Assembly (NCBI RefSeq): GCF_900070365.1
Contig: NZ_LN850107.1
Span: 3,100,001-3,164,000, forward strand
Source: Alloactinosynnema sp. L-07
GTDB taxonomy: Bacteria > Actinomycetota > Actinomycetes > Mycobacteriales > Pseudonocardiaceae
Length of the DNA: 64,000 nucleotides
Direction of reading: 5' to 3'
A model generated the notes under the pieces. It was not told where the DNA came from and did no database searches. It worked only from the letters and a program-made list of their open reading frames with translations. Shown piece by piece: positions 1 through 9,134 of the stretch. A program made the translations under genes and the position numbers. Numbering within the stretch: the first letter of the stretch is position 1; every line of letters starts with the position of its first letter.

Positions 1-1
1 C

Positions 2-529
2 GACACCCTTGGCACCGTCCGCGAACACTACGCCGCCGGTGAATGGGACCTGGCCGACGGCACGCTCCTGCTCAACCTGGCCTACGAGGGCGTCGGCATC
101 ACGCCAGAGGAACAGTCCCTGATCCGCTCCTTCCTCGGCGACCCCGACACCCCGGACCTGCTCAGCGTGCCGGTCATCCCCGAAGCACACCTGACGTATT
201 CCTTCACCCCCACCGCCCCCACCGGCTCCCCCGACCCGACCCGAGCCGACATCGTCCTGTCCACCGACGCCCCCCGCCACGGCGGCAACCGCCTACGCCG
301 CACCTGGCGCACCCCCAAAGAAGGCGCCCATGACGGCGCCACCTGGGTATACGTCCTACAGGTAGCCGAGGGCACCGACGAGCTCAAGGCATTCTCAGGC
401 CTAACGTCACGACTTTGGGTGGCACTACAAGAGAAGTGGGGCCTGGAAGTAGTCGTCGAAGGCACACTCCTGCCGCCCTACCAAGCCGCCGCACTGACCG
501 CCGCCCGCCAAATCTGGCCCGCTGCCTAA
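2..529 (+). CDS. Hypothetical protein, 5' end outside the window
   Basis: The reading frame is open from base 2 to a TAA at 527-529, so about 175 C-terminal residues are visible and the start lies upstream. The visible protein is soluble, with no membrane segment, no cysteine pairs and no catalytic motif that I recognise. It has a proline/threonine-rich stretch near its middle and ends in a helix-like segment. Codon use (G/C in third positions) supports a real gene. An internal ATG at 167 is probably not the start, because the frame continues well upstream with the same composition. No function is assigned. Confidence 0.6.
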   Translation, partial: DTLGTVREHYAAGEWDLADGTLLLNLAYEGVGITPEEQSLIRSFLGDPDTPDLLSVPVIPEAHLTYSFTPTAPTGSPDPTRADIVLSTDAPRHGGNRLRRTWRTPKEGAHDGATWVYVLQVAEGTDELKAFSGLTSRLWVALQEKWGLEVVVEGTLLPPYQAAALTAARQIWPAA

Positions 530-620
530 CAAGCCAGCCTGCTGCCTAATAATTCCGCCCCAACCCAACAAAGCCGCACCCGCCGCCCAAGCAGCATCGG
601 GTGCAGGTGGGCGATCACGC

Positions 621-1076
621 TCAGGTCGACGCCGCAGCCCGTTTGATCGCCGAACGAATGCGACAGTAAGTGCCACAACGGCACACGTTCTCAATGGCGT
701 CGATATCAGCGTCAGTCGGCTCATCCGTGCGGTCGAGCAAGGCAACCGCGGCCATGATCTGACCAGGCTGACAGAAGCCGCACTGAGCAACGTCCTCATC
801 AAGCCAAGCCTGCTGCACCGGATGCAGCGTGTCCCCGTCAGCCAAACCCTCAATCGTCGTTACCTTGCGCCCTTGGCATTGCGAGACCGGCACAACGCAC
901 GGCTGGATCTCAGCACCGTCAAGATGGCTGGTGCACGCCCGACAAGCGCCGACACCGCAGCCATACTTCGGCCCGGTAACGCCAAGGCGCTCACGCAGGA
1001 CCCAGAGCAGCGACGTGTCAGCCGGGGCATCGACGCTGACCTTCTCGCCGTTGACGGTGAACCGGTAGGTGGGCAC
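621..1076 (-). CDS. iorA: (2Fe-2S)-binding subunit of an isoquinoline 1-oxidoreductase-type molybdenum hydroxylase
   Basis: 151 residues, the usual size for the small subunit of these enzymes. The N-terminal plant-type ferredoxin half carries the motif [11 protein letters not shown], and the C-terminal half carries CGFCQPG and [10 protein letters not shown]; together they bind two 2Fe-2S clusters. The protein passes electrons from the molybdenum subunit to an external acceptor, often a periplasmic cytochrome. I chose the GTG at 1076 because the ferredoxin fold starts there and GAGGAG lies just upstream; a longer frame would add a low-complexity arginine/proline leader. It starts 10 bases after the large subunit gene ends, so the two form an operon. 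The substrate is unknown: many relatives oxidise N-heterocycles or aldehydes. Confidence 0.88.
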   Translation of the reverse strand: MPTYRFTVNGEKVSVDAPADTSLLWVLRERLGVTGPKYGCGVGACRACTSHLDGAEIQPCVVPVSQCQGRKVTTIEGLADGDTLHPVQQAWLDEDVAQCGFCQPGQIMAAVALLDRTDEPTDADIDAIENVCRCGTYCRIRSAIKRAAAST

Positions 1077-1086
1077 GTGGGACTCC

Positions 1087-3237
1087 TCAGAAGGCGATCG
1101 GGAAGCTGCGCGGGCGGGTGCCGGTCGCCTTGGCGTAGGCGTTGGCGACCGCGGCCGCCGCGGCGGGGACGCCGAGTTCGCCCGCGCCGCCCGGCTTTCC
1201 GGTGGCGGGCATGACATGCACGTCCAGCCGCGGCGGGGTGTCCTTCTGCCGGGCGTATCGGAAGTCGGCGAAGCTCTTCTCCCGGACGCGCCCGTTGTCG
1301 ATGTGCACCCCGGCGGTCAGCATGGTGCTGATCGCGTCGGTGAGCCCGCCCATCAGCTGCGCCTTGAGCCCGGTCGGGTTGATCGGCAGGCCCACGTCCA
1401 CCGCGACCGTCGCGCGGGTCACCCGCGGCGCGGCCGGGTCGGTGGCGTCGATCTCGACCAGGCAGGCGGTGGCCGACCGGTATTCCTCGTGCACCGCGAC
1501 GCCCTGGGCGTGGCCGGGTGGCAGCGCCCGGCCCCACTCCCCTTCTTTGGCGACCTTCGCCAGCACGTCCCTGGTCCGCCGCGCCTTGAGCACCGACATC
1601 CGGAAGCTCACCGGGTCCTTGCCGAACTTGGCCGCGAGCTGGTCGACGACGATCTCCTCGGCGGTGCGCAGCCCACCGGAGTACACCGAGCGCCAACTTC
1701 CGGTGTGTACCGGGACCGGGACCTCGTTGAGCAGTTGGGTCACCACGCCGAAGTTGTACGGGTTGCTCGCCGACAGGTGGAAGAACATCAGCCCGTCGCC
1801 GGGGCCCAGCACCGCGGCGCCGCTGGCGCTGACCACCTCGCCGAACCCGTGCTTGAAGTCGGTCTCGACACTGGCCATCCGATGCTCGAAGGAGAGCATC
1901 TGCCCCAGCGCGAACGTCGCCCTGATCTTGTGGTGCGACGCGGGCCGCAGCCTGCCGTGGCGCATGTCGTCGGTGCGCGTCCACATCAGCCGCACCGGCC
2001 TGCCGATCTTCTTCGACACCTGCGCGGCCTCGATCGCCGGGTCCCAGAACAGCCTGCGCCCGAACGAGCCGCCCGCGCGGGTCACGTGCACGGTGACCTT
2101 GCCGACCGGCAGCCCGACCGCGGCGGCGATCTCACGCTGGGCCACGATCGGCGACTGGCAGGCGAACCAGAGCTCGGCCCGGTCGGCGCGGACGTCGGCG
2201 ACGGCGTTGAGCACCTCCATCGGCGCGTGGCTGACGAAGGCGAAGTCGAACTCCGCGTCGACCCGCTGGGTCAGCAGCGGCGGCACCACGAACGGCGGCA
2301 CCGCGGCCCGCAGCTTGGTCCGGATGTCCGAATCGGACAGTCCGACGGCAGGCCCGTCCTTCCAGGTGACCTGCAGCGCGTCGCGGCCGGCGAGCGCGAT
2401 GTCCATGGTCTCGGCGCTGACCGCGACGCCGGTCGGGATCTTGGTCACCGCGACCACGCCGGGGATGGCGCGCGCGGCGGTGTCGTCGTAGGACACGACC
2501 GTGCCTTTGATCGTCGGCGGCCGGGCGACCACGGTCGCCAGCGCGCCGGGCACGGCGATGTCCATGCCGAACTTGGCCTTGCCGGTGACGATGTCGCGCG
2601 CGTCGACCCGGCCTGTCGGCTTGCCGATCACCGTGTGGTCGGTGGCGGGCTTGGGCGTGGTCCGGACCGCGGGAACGACCGTGGCGGCGCGCTCCGACAG
2701 CGATCCGTAGCCCGCGCTGCGGCCGTCGGGTGCCCACACCGCCGAGTCGCGGGTGGTCAGCGTGTCGGGGGGAAGCGACCAGGTCTGCGCGGCGGCGGTG
2801 ACCAGCCGGGCCCGCGCGGCGGCCGCGATGGCGCGCACCGGGTCCCACAGCGTCCGCACGCCGGTCGACCCGGCGGTGAACTGGTTCCAGAGCAGCGCGG
2901 GGTTCGCGTCGGACAGCTCGACGCGCACGTCGGCGACGCGGGCGTCGAGTTCCTCGGCCAGCATCATCGCCACCGCGGTCGTGATGCCCTGGCCGGACTC
3001 GGCCCGCGGCAGCTCGAACCGCACCAAGCCGTCCTCGGTGATCTCCAGGACCATCGACCCCGCGGTGGGCTTGCTCGCCAGCACGACGACATCGCCGAAG
3101 TCCAGCAGATCGGCCAGTTGGGGATTGCTCGGCAGCGCGTCGGCCGTCTCGTCATCGGTGGCGAGCTTGGCGGCCACGGTGATCGTCGGAGCGGCGATGG
3201 CGAGAGCCAGGAATCGCCGTCGATTCCACACCGGCAT
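1087..3237 (-). CDS. iorB: Molybdopterin-binding subunit of an isoquinoline 1-oxidoreductase-type hydroxylase
   Basis: 716 residues, typical of the IorB-type subunit of the xanthine oxidase family, which holds the molybdopterin cofactor and does the hydroxylation chemistry. The N-terminus [11 protein letters not shown] is a Tat-like signal, as in other exported members that fold with cofactor in the cytoplasm. Family signatures seen are the GGSFGRR block in the middle, and [10 protein letters not shown] near the C-terminus, whose Glu is the expected catalytic base. The ATG at 3237 is chosen because it begins the Tat signal; a longer frame to 3585 has no family similarity. It is the first gene of a two-gene operon with the iron-sulfur subunit. 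No XdhC-like maturation gene is visible nearby. Confidence 0.88.
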   Translation of the reverse strand: MPVWNRRRFLALAIAAPTITVAAKLATDDETADALPSNPQLADLLDFGDVVVLASKPTAGSMVLEITEDGLVRFELPRAESGQGITTAVAMMLAEELDARVADVRVELSDANPALLWNQFTAGSTGVRTLWDPVRAIAAAARARLVTAAAQTWSLPPDTLTTRDSAVWAPDGRSAGYGSLSERAATVVPAVRTTPKPATDHTVIGKPTGRVDARDIVTGKAKFGMDIAVPGALATVVARPPTIKGTVVSYDDTAARAIPGVVAVTKIPTGVAVSAETMDIALAGRDALQVTWKDGPAVGLSDSDIRTKLRAAVPPFVVPPLLTQRVDAEFDFAFVSHAPMEVLNAVADVRADRAELWFACQSPIVAQREIAAAVGLPVGKVTVHVTRAGGSFGRRLFWDPAIEAAQVSKKIGRPVRLMWTRTDDMRHGRLRPASHHKIRATFALGQMLSFEHRMASVETDFKHGFGEVVSASGAAVLGPGDGLMFFHLSASNPYNFGVVTQLLNEVPVPVHTGSWRSVYSGGLRTAEEIVVDQLAAKFGKDPVSFRMSVLKARRTRDVLAKVAKEGEWGRALPPGHAQGVAVHEEYRSATACLVEIDATDPAAPRVTRATVAVDVGLPINPTGLKAQLMGGLTDAISTMLTAGVHIDNGRVREKSFADFRYARQKDTPPRLDVHVMPATGKPGGAGELGVPAAAAAVANAYAKATGTRPRSFPIAF

Positions 3238-3606
3238 AAATTTTCCACCATTTTCACTGTTACTGGACAACAAACCCGAAAACGACCGCAAACCATTCCT
3301 GACCAGCGCCGATGATCGTACACAGCGTGCGTGGCGGGTCGCGCCCCGTAGGCTGGTCTGGTTTCGCGACACCGTATTGCACCCGTCCCGGCGCAGTCCA
3401 TAGGCCATTTGGCCTAATCTTGCTTGCGGTGAACGGCCTGCGACTGGCGGTTGCGTCCATCCGGCTGAATCTGCTAAAGAATGCGGCTCGTGACCGCCCG
3501 TGCCGCAATAGGGGCGTTCACAACACGGAGTTATGCGGCACCATGACCGGAAATGTGGAATGGTTGTCGGCGCGAAGACGACCACGGAACGTATTAGGGC
3601 AGGTCA
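3238..3606. other. Divergent intergenic region, 369 bp
   Basis: This gap separates the molybdenum hydroxylase operon (minus) from the conservon kinase (plus), so it should hold both promoters. It is noticeably more A/T-rich near 3238-3310 than the flanking genes. Open frames across it (for example one reaching 3585 on the minus strand) lack family similarity and look like chance. I see no strong palindrome or clear -35/-10 pair. Confidence 0.4.
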
Positions 3607-5787
3607 ATGCAGCTGAACCGGTCGCGGGGATCCGGCACCATCCAGTCCCGCCTATTGATCATCGCCTTGGTCCCGTCGGTCACGATCATGATCATGGGTG
3701 TCGGGCTGTCGGCGTTCCTTGCCTTCCAGGGCCTGAGTACGAAGTCGTTCGCCGACAACGTCCGCGCGGCGCTGGACCCGAGTTCCCGGATGATCGTCGC
3801 GGTCCAGGAGGAACGGCGACTGACCACCCTGCTGCTCACCGGCACGTCGACCGACACCGCGGCGCTGACCGGACAGCGCCTGGAGACCGACGCCGCGCTC
3901 AAGGACCTCGCCGCCACCACCGAGCGGCTCGCCCAGGACGCCCCGGACGAGCTGCGCACGCCGCTGCACGCGCTGACCGTGGCGGCCAACGAGCTGCCGA
4001 CCAAGCGCGGGCACATCGATCACGGGATGGTCGATGTGCAGCAGGCGTACGACTTCTACGGCGAACTGGTCGAACACGTCGGCGCGGGCGTGCAGGGCAT
4101 CGCCCGGTCGGCCACCGACGCCGCGGTCGGCTTCGAGCAGATGATCAGCTCGGAGCTGTTCCGCTCGGTGGAGGCGCAGGCGCGCTCGCACGTGCTGGTC
4201 GAACTCGCCATGGCGAAGGGGATCGACCAGAAGAACTACCACGAACTCGCGCACCAGATGGGCACCTACCACGAGCTGATCGAGACGATCGTCCCCCGGC
4301 TCACCGAGACCGAACGCAAGCAGTACACCGAGTTGAAGGCGACCCCGGAGTGGAAGGCCCTGGTCGCGGGCGACGACGCGGTGATGGCGCGCGGACCGGG
4401 CAAGCACCCGGTGACCTTCGACGTCGAGGCGTGGGAGAAGGCCAACCGCTCGGTGTCCGCGGGGCTGATCGCGCTCTACAAGTCCCATTCGTCCTATGCC
4501 GCCGACCTCGGGACGGAGCGGGGCGGGAGCATGCTCGCCACCTCGCTCGCCGCGGGTCTGGCCCTGCTGCTCGTCGCCGTCGGCGCCGCGGTGATCGCGC
4601 TGCGGCTGTCCCGGCAGCTCATCCGCAGGCTCACCAGACTGCGCGTGGAGACCCTCGACCGGGCCGAGACGAAGCTCCCCGACGTCGTGGCCAGGATCAA
4701 CCGCGGCGAGGCCGTCGACGTCGAGGCCGAACTGCCCGCACTGGACCACGGTGACGACGAGATCGGCCAGGTGGCGCGCGCGCTGGACAAGGCCCAGCAC
4801 ACCGCGATCACGGCGACGGTACGGGAAGTCGAGACGCGGCAAGGCATTCGCACGGTGTTCCTCAACATCGCCCACCGCAGCCAGGTGATGGTCCGCCGCC
4901 AGCTGCAGGTGCTGGACAAGGCAGAACGGTCAGAAGAGGACCCCGACCAGCTCGCGCTGCTCTTCGAGCTGGACCACCTGGCCACCCGCAGCAGGCGCAA
5001 CGCCGAGAACCTGATCATCTTGGGCGGCAAGAAGCCGGGCAGGCAGTGGCGCAACCCGGTGCCGCTCGGTGAAATCGTGCGCAGCGCCGTCGCCGAGACC
5101 AAGGACTACTCGCGGGTGAACGTCGGCAGGCTTCCCGACGTGGCACTGGCGGGCGCCGCCGTCGCCGACATGATCCACCTGCTGGCCGAGCTGGTCGACA
5201 ACGCCACCACATTCGCCCCACCGGAGACCCAGGTCGAGCTGCGCGGGACCGTGGTCGGCCGCGGCCTCGTGCTGGAGATCGAGGACCAGGGCTCGGGGAT
5301 CGAGGAGGGCAAGCTCGCCGAGATCAACGAGCGGCTGCACAACCCGCCGGACTTCGGCGTGATGGCGCTGGCCGGGGAGTCCCGAATCGGCCTGTTCGTG
5401 GTCGCGCAGCTCGCCAACCGCCACGGCGTCAAGGTCACCCTCCGCGAGTCGATCTACGGCGGCGTCCAGGCGATCGTGATGGCGCCCGAGGGCCTGCTGA
5501 CTCGTGATTCCACTGTGGACACGATGGGCCTGCCGAGGATCACCGCGCATCCCGCCCCGATGGGCAACGGGCGACCGCCGTCGCTGCGCAAGCTCATCGA
5601 CCAGGAGACGACCGCACTGCCCCGCCGCGAGCCGCGCACCCCGAGAGCGCCCTACCCGGCTGAGGACGCGCCAACGACCGCGTCTCAGCCGGAACGAAAG
5701 CACTCTATGCTGACCGCGTTCCAGCAAGGCACCCAGCGCGCCCGCGCCGCCGACCCCAACACCGCGACCGACCCCCAGGACCGATGA
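3607..5787 (+). CDS. cvnA: Conservon-type sensor kinase with nitrate/nitrite-sensing (NIT) domain
   Basis: 726 residues. Order of parts: a first membrane segment at about 17-37; an extracytoplasmic NIT-type helical domain to about 305; a second membrane segment at about 309-332; a HAMP-like linker; and a GHKL ATPase domain with the N-box around residue 531 (LAELVDNATTFAPPE) followed by EDQGSGIEEG. This matches the CvnA kinases of actinobacterial conservons, which couple a membrane sensor to a roadblock protein, a DUF742 protein and a small GTPase. The C-terminal tail is short and proline-rich. Its stop overlaps the start of the DUF742 gene (ATGA). The expected roadblock and GTPase genes are not adjacent. 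The signal it senses is not known. Confidence 0.88.
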   Translation: MQLNRSRGSGTIQSRLLIIALVPSVTIMIMGVGLSAFLAFQGLSTKSFADNVRAALDPSSRMIVAVQEERRLTTLLLTGTSTDTAALTGQRLETDAALKDLAATTERLAQDAPDELRTPLHALTVAANELPTKRGHIDHGMVDVQQAYDFYGELVEHVGAGVQGIARSATDAAVGFEQMISSELFRSVEAQARSHVLVELAMAKGIDQKNYHELAHQMGTYHELIETIVPRLTETERKQYTELKATPEWKALVAGDDAVMARGPGKHPVTFDVEAWEKANRSVSAGLIALYKSHSSYAADLGTERGGSMLATSLAAGLALLLVAVGAAVIALRLSRQLIRRLTRLRVETLDRAETKLPDVVARINRGEAVDVEAELPALDHGDDEIGQVARALDKAQHTAITATVREVETRQGIRTVFLNIAHRSQVMVRRQLQVLDKAERSEEDPDQLALLFELDHLATRSRRNAENLIILGGKKPGRQWRNPVPLGEIVRSAVAETKDYSRVNVGRLPDVALAGAAVADMIHLLAELVDNATTFAPPETQVELRGTVVGRGLVLEIEDQGSGIEEGKLAEINERLHNPPDFGVMALAGESRIGLFVVAQLANRHGVKVTLRESIYGGVQAIVMAPEGLLTRDSTVDTMGLPRITAHPAPMGNGRPPSLRKLIDQETTALPRREPRTPRAPYPAEDAPTTASQPERKHSMLTAFQQGTQRARAADPNTATDPQDR

Positions 5788-6143
5788 ACGACGACGAGGC
5801 CTGGTACGACGAGGACGCCGGACCACTGATCCGGCCCTACACCATCACCCGCGGCCGAACCCGCGCCGATGGCCACGACCTCGACCTGATCACCATGGTC
5901 GTGGCCACCGGCCTCTACCCGGCCACGCTCGACCCGGACTACGCCGCGGTGGTGGCGGTCTGCGAGCTCGCCCAGTCGGTCGCGGAGATCTCCGCGCGGA
6001 CGAAACTGCCGCTGGGCGTGGCCAAGATCCTGATCAGCGACTTGATCGACGCGAACTGCCTGATGTTCCGCTCGGCTCCGTCGGTGGTCGACCCGGACAT
6101 CGACATGCTGCGCAAGGTACTGGAGGGCATCCGCAGACTGTAG
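5784..6143 (+). CDS. cvnC: DUF742 protein of a conservon (CvnC-like)
   Basis: 119 residues, the usual size. It shows the family features: an N-terminal LIRPYTITRGRT block, a central LCELA-type helix (AVCELAQSVAEISARTKLP) that looks like a winged helix, and a C-terminal LRKVLEGIRRL. DUF742 proteins work with a membrane kinase and a GTPase in conservons. It is translationally coupled to the kinase gene, with starts and stops overlapping by four bases. In a normal conservon a roadblock gene would lie between them and a GTPase gene would follow; both are absent here, since the next recognisable gene, a DinB-like protein, starts 215 bases on. Confidence 0.88.
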   Translation: MNDDEAWYDEDAGPLIRPYTITRGRTRADGHDLDLITMVVATGLYPATLDPDYAAVVAVCELAQSVAEISARTKLPLGVAKILISDLIDANCLMFRSAPSVVDPDIDMLRKVLEGIRRL

Positions 6144-6154
6144 TTCCTGACCGA

Positions 6155-6167
6155 GTCCACTGTGGAC
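6155..6167. repeat. Copy of a recurrent palindrome (TCCACWGTGGA family)
   Basis: The sequence GTCCACTGTGGAC is a perfect 13-bp palindrome just after the DUF742 gene. Its 11-bp core recurs at 5509, 14877, 16192, 24372, 33541, 45210 and 48202. This is the only intergenic exact copy. See the separate finding. Confidence 0.7.
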
Positions 6168-6358
6168 GACCCGTTGACGCACAGGTCCGAGTGGCAACCA
6201 CCGCCGAACGCGACGGGCCCGGCGGTGGACCCGAACTGCCTGCACACCCTCGCCATCCGCCTCCCCGACAACCGCTGGTCCGGCGCGGACGCCATCCAGG
6301 CCGCCGTACGCCAGCGTCACGAGAGCCGGGTCGCCGGGGCTAGGCGAGAATCGACACC

Positions 6359-6865
6359 ATGACAACCGAACGTGTCGCGCCGCCGCTGGCCGGAGGCGAG
6401 CGGGAGACCCTGCGCGCCTTTCTCGACTTCCACCGGGCGACCCTGGTGATGAAGTGCGATGGACTGGGCGACGACGACCTGCGCAGGCAGTCGATGCCGC
6501 CGTCGACCCTGTCGCTGCTCGGGCTGGTCAGGCACATGGCCGAGGTGGAGCGCACCTGGTTCCGCCGGGTGATCAACGGCGAGGACATCCCGCTGGTCTG
6601 GAGCGACCATGGCGACTACCAGGTCGCCTACGACGCGTCCGGGTCGACCAGGGCCGAGGCGTTCGCGGCGTGGGAGGCCGAGGTCGAGCACTCCCGCCGG
6701 ATCGAGATCGCCGCCGAATCGCTCGACGTCACCGGGCACCAGCCCCGGTGGGACGCCGACGTGTCGCTGCGGCTGGTCATGCAGCACGTCATCCACGAGT
6801 ACGCCCGCCACAACGGCCACGCCGACTTCCTGCGCGAAGGGATCGACGGTGTGGTCGGGGCCTGA
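6359..6865 (+). CDS. DinB family protein (DUF664 type)
   Basis: 168 residues. The pattern fits the DinB/DUF664 four-helix bundle: an N-terminal REtLRAFLDFHRATLV helix, then SLLGLVRHMAEVERTWF, and a C-terminal HEYARHNGHADFLRE. The histidines in the second and last of these blocks are the expected metal ligands. In actinobacteria many members act as mycothiol- or bacillithiol-dependent transferases or as damage-inducible proteins; which applies here cannot be read from the sequence. The ATG at 6359 gives the standard N-terminus. It stands alone, with a putative structured leader of the next gene following it. Confidence 0.85.
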   Translation: MTTERVAPPLAGGERETLRAFLDFHRATLVMKCDGLGDDDLRRQSMPPSTLSLLGLVRHMAEVERTWFRRVINGEDIPLVWSDHGDYQVAYDASGSTRAEAFAAWEAEVEHSRRIEIAAESLDVTGHQPRWDADVSLRLVMQHVIHEYARHNGHADFLREGIDGVVGA

Positions 6866-6930
6866 GCGGCGGAACTGGGTGAAGAGTCCGATTCGAGAAT
6901 TCCTCGACAAGGAGCCACCCGTTCGGCGTA

Positions 6931-7035
6931 TGGGGGATCACCCGATAGGGTGAAAGCCCAGGATCGGCGGCACCGCCAAACCTGCTCTTCGTGGGCGGTT
7001 TGTAACCCGCGACCGTTCACGGCGGGCCACCCCCG
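6931..7035 (+). ncRNA. Candidate structured 5' leader of unknown class
   Basis: The 214-bp gap before the phosphatase-like gene has several short perfect stems in a row: TCACCC-GATA-GGGTGA at about 6938-6953, GGCGG-CA-CCGCC at about 6966-6977, and further G/C-rich arms to about 7035. The block GGATCACCCGATAGGGTGAA looks like part of a c-di-AMP (ydaO-type) riboswitch, but I cannot complete the consensus by eye and the downstream gene is not a typical target. It may equally be a terminator for the DinB gene or an untranslated leader of another class. Confidence 0.25.
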
Positions 7036-7079
7036 GGCGATGTAGCAGTCGACACATCACCCAACAGCGGGGGCACGCC

Positions 7080-8072
7080 ATGATCCTCAAGGTCGGCACG
7101 TTCAACGTGCTGAATCTCGCGCTTCCCGGGGTTCCATACTACCCGGACGAACGGCCGTACTCGGACGCCGAGTTCGACAAGAAGGCCACCTGGATCGGCG
7201 AGCAGTTACGCCGGATGGACGCCGACATCGTTGGCTTCCAGGAGATCTTCGCCGAGGCCGCGCTGCGCGAGGTGTGCTCCCGCTCGGGTGTCTTCACGGA
7301 CCCGACCGTGGTCGCGCCAGGGGCGGATGGGGCCAGCGGCCCCAAGGTCGGCCTGATCAGCGCCTACCCGCTGGCCGAACCGGCCGTGTCGATCACCGAC
7401 TTCCCCGCGGGCGTCAACGCCGCCGTCGACGGCATCGCCCTGCCGGTGGGTACGTTCAGCCGCCCAGTGCTGCGCGCCCGCGTCGCGGTGAACCCCACGC
7501 TGACCCTGACAGTGTTCGTCGTGCACCTGAAGTCGAAGCGCCCCATCCGCGACACGACGGCGCCCGAGCACGACCCGCGCGAGGAGGCGCTGGGCAAGGC
7601 GCGGTCGCTGATCCGGCGCACGGCCGAAGCCGCGGCGCTGCGGTTCCTGGTGTTGGACGAGATCGTGGGCAACAACCGCCCCGCGGTCGTGCTCGGCGAC
7701 CTCAACGACGGCCCGCGCGCGGTGTCCACCGAGATCGTCACCGGCGACGCCCCGTCGCGCTTCTGGCCGCGCGGACGGGAAGTGCGGGAGGCCTACTGGG
7801 ACCGCCTGCTCTACTCCGCCCACGAACTCCAGGCCAAGCGCACCGGCCGCGACGTCAGCTACTCGCACATCTTCAACAGCCGCTACGAGAACCTCGACCA
7901 CATCATGGTGAGCGAGGAGTTCTACGACCGCAACCCCGACCGGCTCGGTGAGCTGATCAACCTGCGGCACTTCAACGACCACCTCGTCGACAACCAGCTC
8001 AGCGAGGACCGACCCGACCGCACCACATCCGACCACGCCCAACTGGTCGCCGAGATCGATCTGCGCTCGTGA
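7080..8072 (+). CDS. Endonuclease/exonuclease/phosphatase family protein
   Basis: 330 residues with the motifs of the DNase I / EEP fold in order: GTFNVLNL (Asn), GFQEIF (catalytic Glu binding metal), VVHLKSKRP (His), VVLGDLNDGP (Asp and Asn) and SDHAQLVAEID near the end (Asp-His pair). All main catalytic residues are present, so it should be an active metal-dependent phosphodiesterase or phosphatase. There is no signal peptide, so it is likely cytoplasmic. The substrate class (DNA, RNA, lipid or sugar phosphate) cannot be decided. It is a single-gene unit that ends at a strong hairpin shared with the convergent FAS1 gene. Confidence 0.85.
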   Translation: MILKVGTFNVLNLALPGVPYYPDERPYSDAEFDKKATWIGEQLRRMDADIVGFQEIFAEAALREVCSRSGVFTDPTVVAPGADGASGPKVGLISAYPLAEPAVSITDFPAGVNAAVDGIALPVGTFSRPVLRARVAVNPTLTLTVFVVHLKSKRPIRDTTAPEHDPREEALGKARSLIRRTAEAAALRFLVLDEIVGNNRPAVVLGDLNDGPRAVSTEIVTGDAPSRFWPRGREVREAYWDRLLYSAHELQAKRTGRDVSYSHIFNSRYENLDHIMVSEEFYDRNPDRLGELINLRHFNDHLVDNQLSEDRPDRTTSDHAQLVAEIDLRS

Positions 8073-8082
8073 TCCACACTGC

Positions 8083-8125
8083 CGGCCGGGTCCACATCAG
8101 ACGATGTCTGATGTGGACCCGGCCG
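8083..8125. terminator. Bidirectional hairpin terminator with a perfect 20-bp stem
   Basis: Arms 8083-8102 and 8106-8125 are exact reverse complements with a 3-base loop. It lies between two convergent genes whose stops are at 8072 and 8141. There is no clear T-run, as is common in actinobacteria. It probably ends transcription from both sides. Confidence 0.8.
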
Positions 8126-8138
8126 TCAGTGGTGACTA

Positions 8139-8795
8139 CTACTTGGGCATGAGAACGCTGTCGATCAGGTAGACCGTGGCGTTGGCGGTCTTGACGCCAC
8201 CACAGATGACGTTGGCGTCATTGACCTTCAGCGCGCCGCCCGAGCCGGAGACGGTGACCTTGCCGGTCTGCACGGTGGTCTGCTCACCGGCGATCTTGCC
8301 GGGGGTGATCTGGCCGGGGACCACGTGGTAGGTCAGGATCTTGGTCAGCAGGGCCGTGTCGGTCTTGAGGGTCTCGATCGTGGCCGCCGGGATCTTGGCG
8401 AACGCGTCGTCCACGGGGGCGAACACGGTGAACTGGCCGCCGTTGAGGGTGTCGACCAGGTTCACGTTCGGGTTCAGCTTGCCAGACACCGCCGCGACCA
8501 GGGTCTTGAGCAGCGGGTTGTTGCTCGCCGCCACCGCCACCGGGTCAACTGCCATGCCCGCGACCGAGCCGCCGCCGGTCGGGACGGCCTTGGCGTAGTC
8601 GGCGCAGCCGGGGCCGACGAGGTCGGCGGCCGGGTCGGCCACGGCCGAGGTCGTGGTGGTCGGGGCCGCCGCGGCGGTCGTCGTGGTGGTGGTCCCCGCG
8701 CTGCTCGACGGGCTCTCGTTGCCGCACGCCGCGCCGAGAAGAGCGAAGGCCACGACACCAGCGGAGGCCACGCCCCGGCGAATGATGTGCTTCAT
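8139..8795 (-). CDS. FAS1 (fasciclin) domain lipoprotein
   Basis: 218 residues. The N-terminus is a lipoprotein signal with lipobox LLGAAC, followed by a Ser/Thr/Ala-rich linker and then one FAS1 domain of about 150 residues with the typical [15 protein letters not shown] and [13 protein letters not shown] blocks and a C-terminal [11 protein letters not shown] strand. This is the layout of the mycobacterial antigens MPT70/MPT83. FAS1 domains mediate adhesion or surface protein contacts. I chose the ATG at 8795, which starts the lipoprotein signal and has GGGAG about eight bases upstream. A longer frame to 8948 adds no signal-like sequence. It is transcribed away from the DUF4331 gene, and no SigK-like sigma factor is nearby. 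Confidence 0.88.
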   Translation of the reverse strand: MKHIIRRGVASAGVVAFALLGAACGNESPSSSAGTTTTTTAAAAPTTTTSAVADPAADLVGPGCADYAKAVPTGGGSVAGMAVDPVAVAASNNPLLKTLVAAVSGKLNPNVNLVDTLNGGQFTVFAPVDDAFAKIPAATIETLKTDTALLTKILTYHVVPGQITPGKIAGEQTTVQTGKVTVSGSGGALKVNDANVICGGVKTANATVYLIDSVLMPK

Positions 8796-9134
8796 AACAA
8801 GATCTCCCATTTGTTGTCGGGTACGGACCGAACCGGCACTGAGTTCGGAAGTGGTGGGAACCGCTGTTCCCGCCGCTGACAACGGTGCTTCGATCCACGG
8901 GACGGGCCCGGATGGGCGCACATCGGTCGCGTTACCCGATCGTGACATGACGAGGCCCGCCGCAACCCGGTGCTTGGCGAATAGAAATCGCGTTCACCTT
9001 GCAAACTTGTTGCAATAAAAGAAAAGGCGAACCCGATCGCGATCCGCTCCGAATGTGATGGTCGGCCTGTGTCGAACAGGCCGGCTGATCCTTCGACCAA
9101 AGCCGTCCGCGCGCGGGCGGCGAAGGGATGGAGC
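8796..9134. promoter_or_regulatory. Divergent intergenic region with paired TTGCAA sites
   Basis: This 339-bp gap must drive both the FAS1 lipoprotein (minus) and the DUF4331 gene (plus). Around 8999-9015 there are two TTGCAA hexamers separated by five bases, in the most A/T-rich part of the gap (8990-9025). The spacing would suit a dimeric regulator, but no regulator gene is adjacent. I see no other feature. Confidence 0.35.

Noticed and set aside
6162..6362. Small plus-strand frame that could be a missing conservon gene
   Set aside because: It has no roadblock or GTPase motif (no P-loop), overlaps the DinB start, and begins inside the palindrome after the DUF742 gene.
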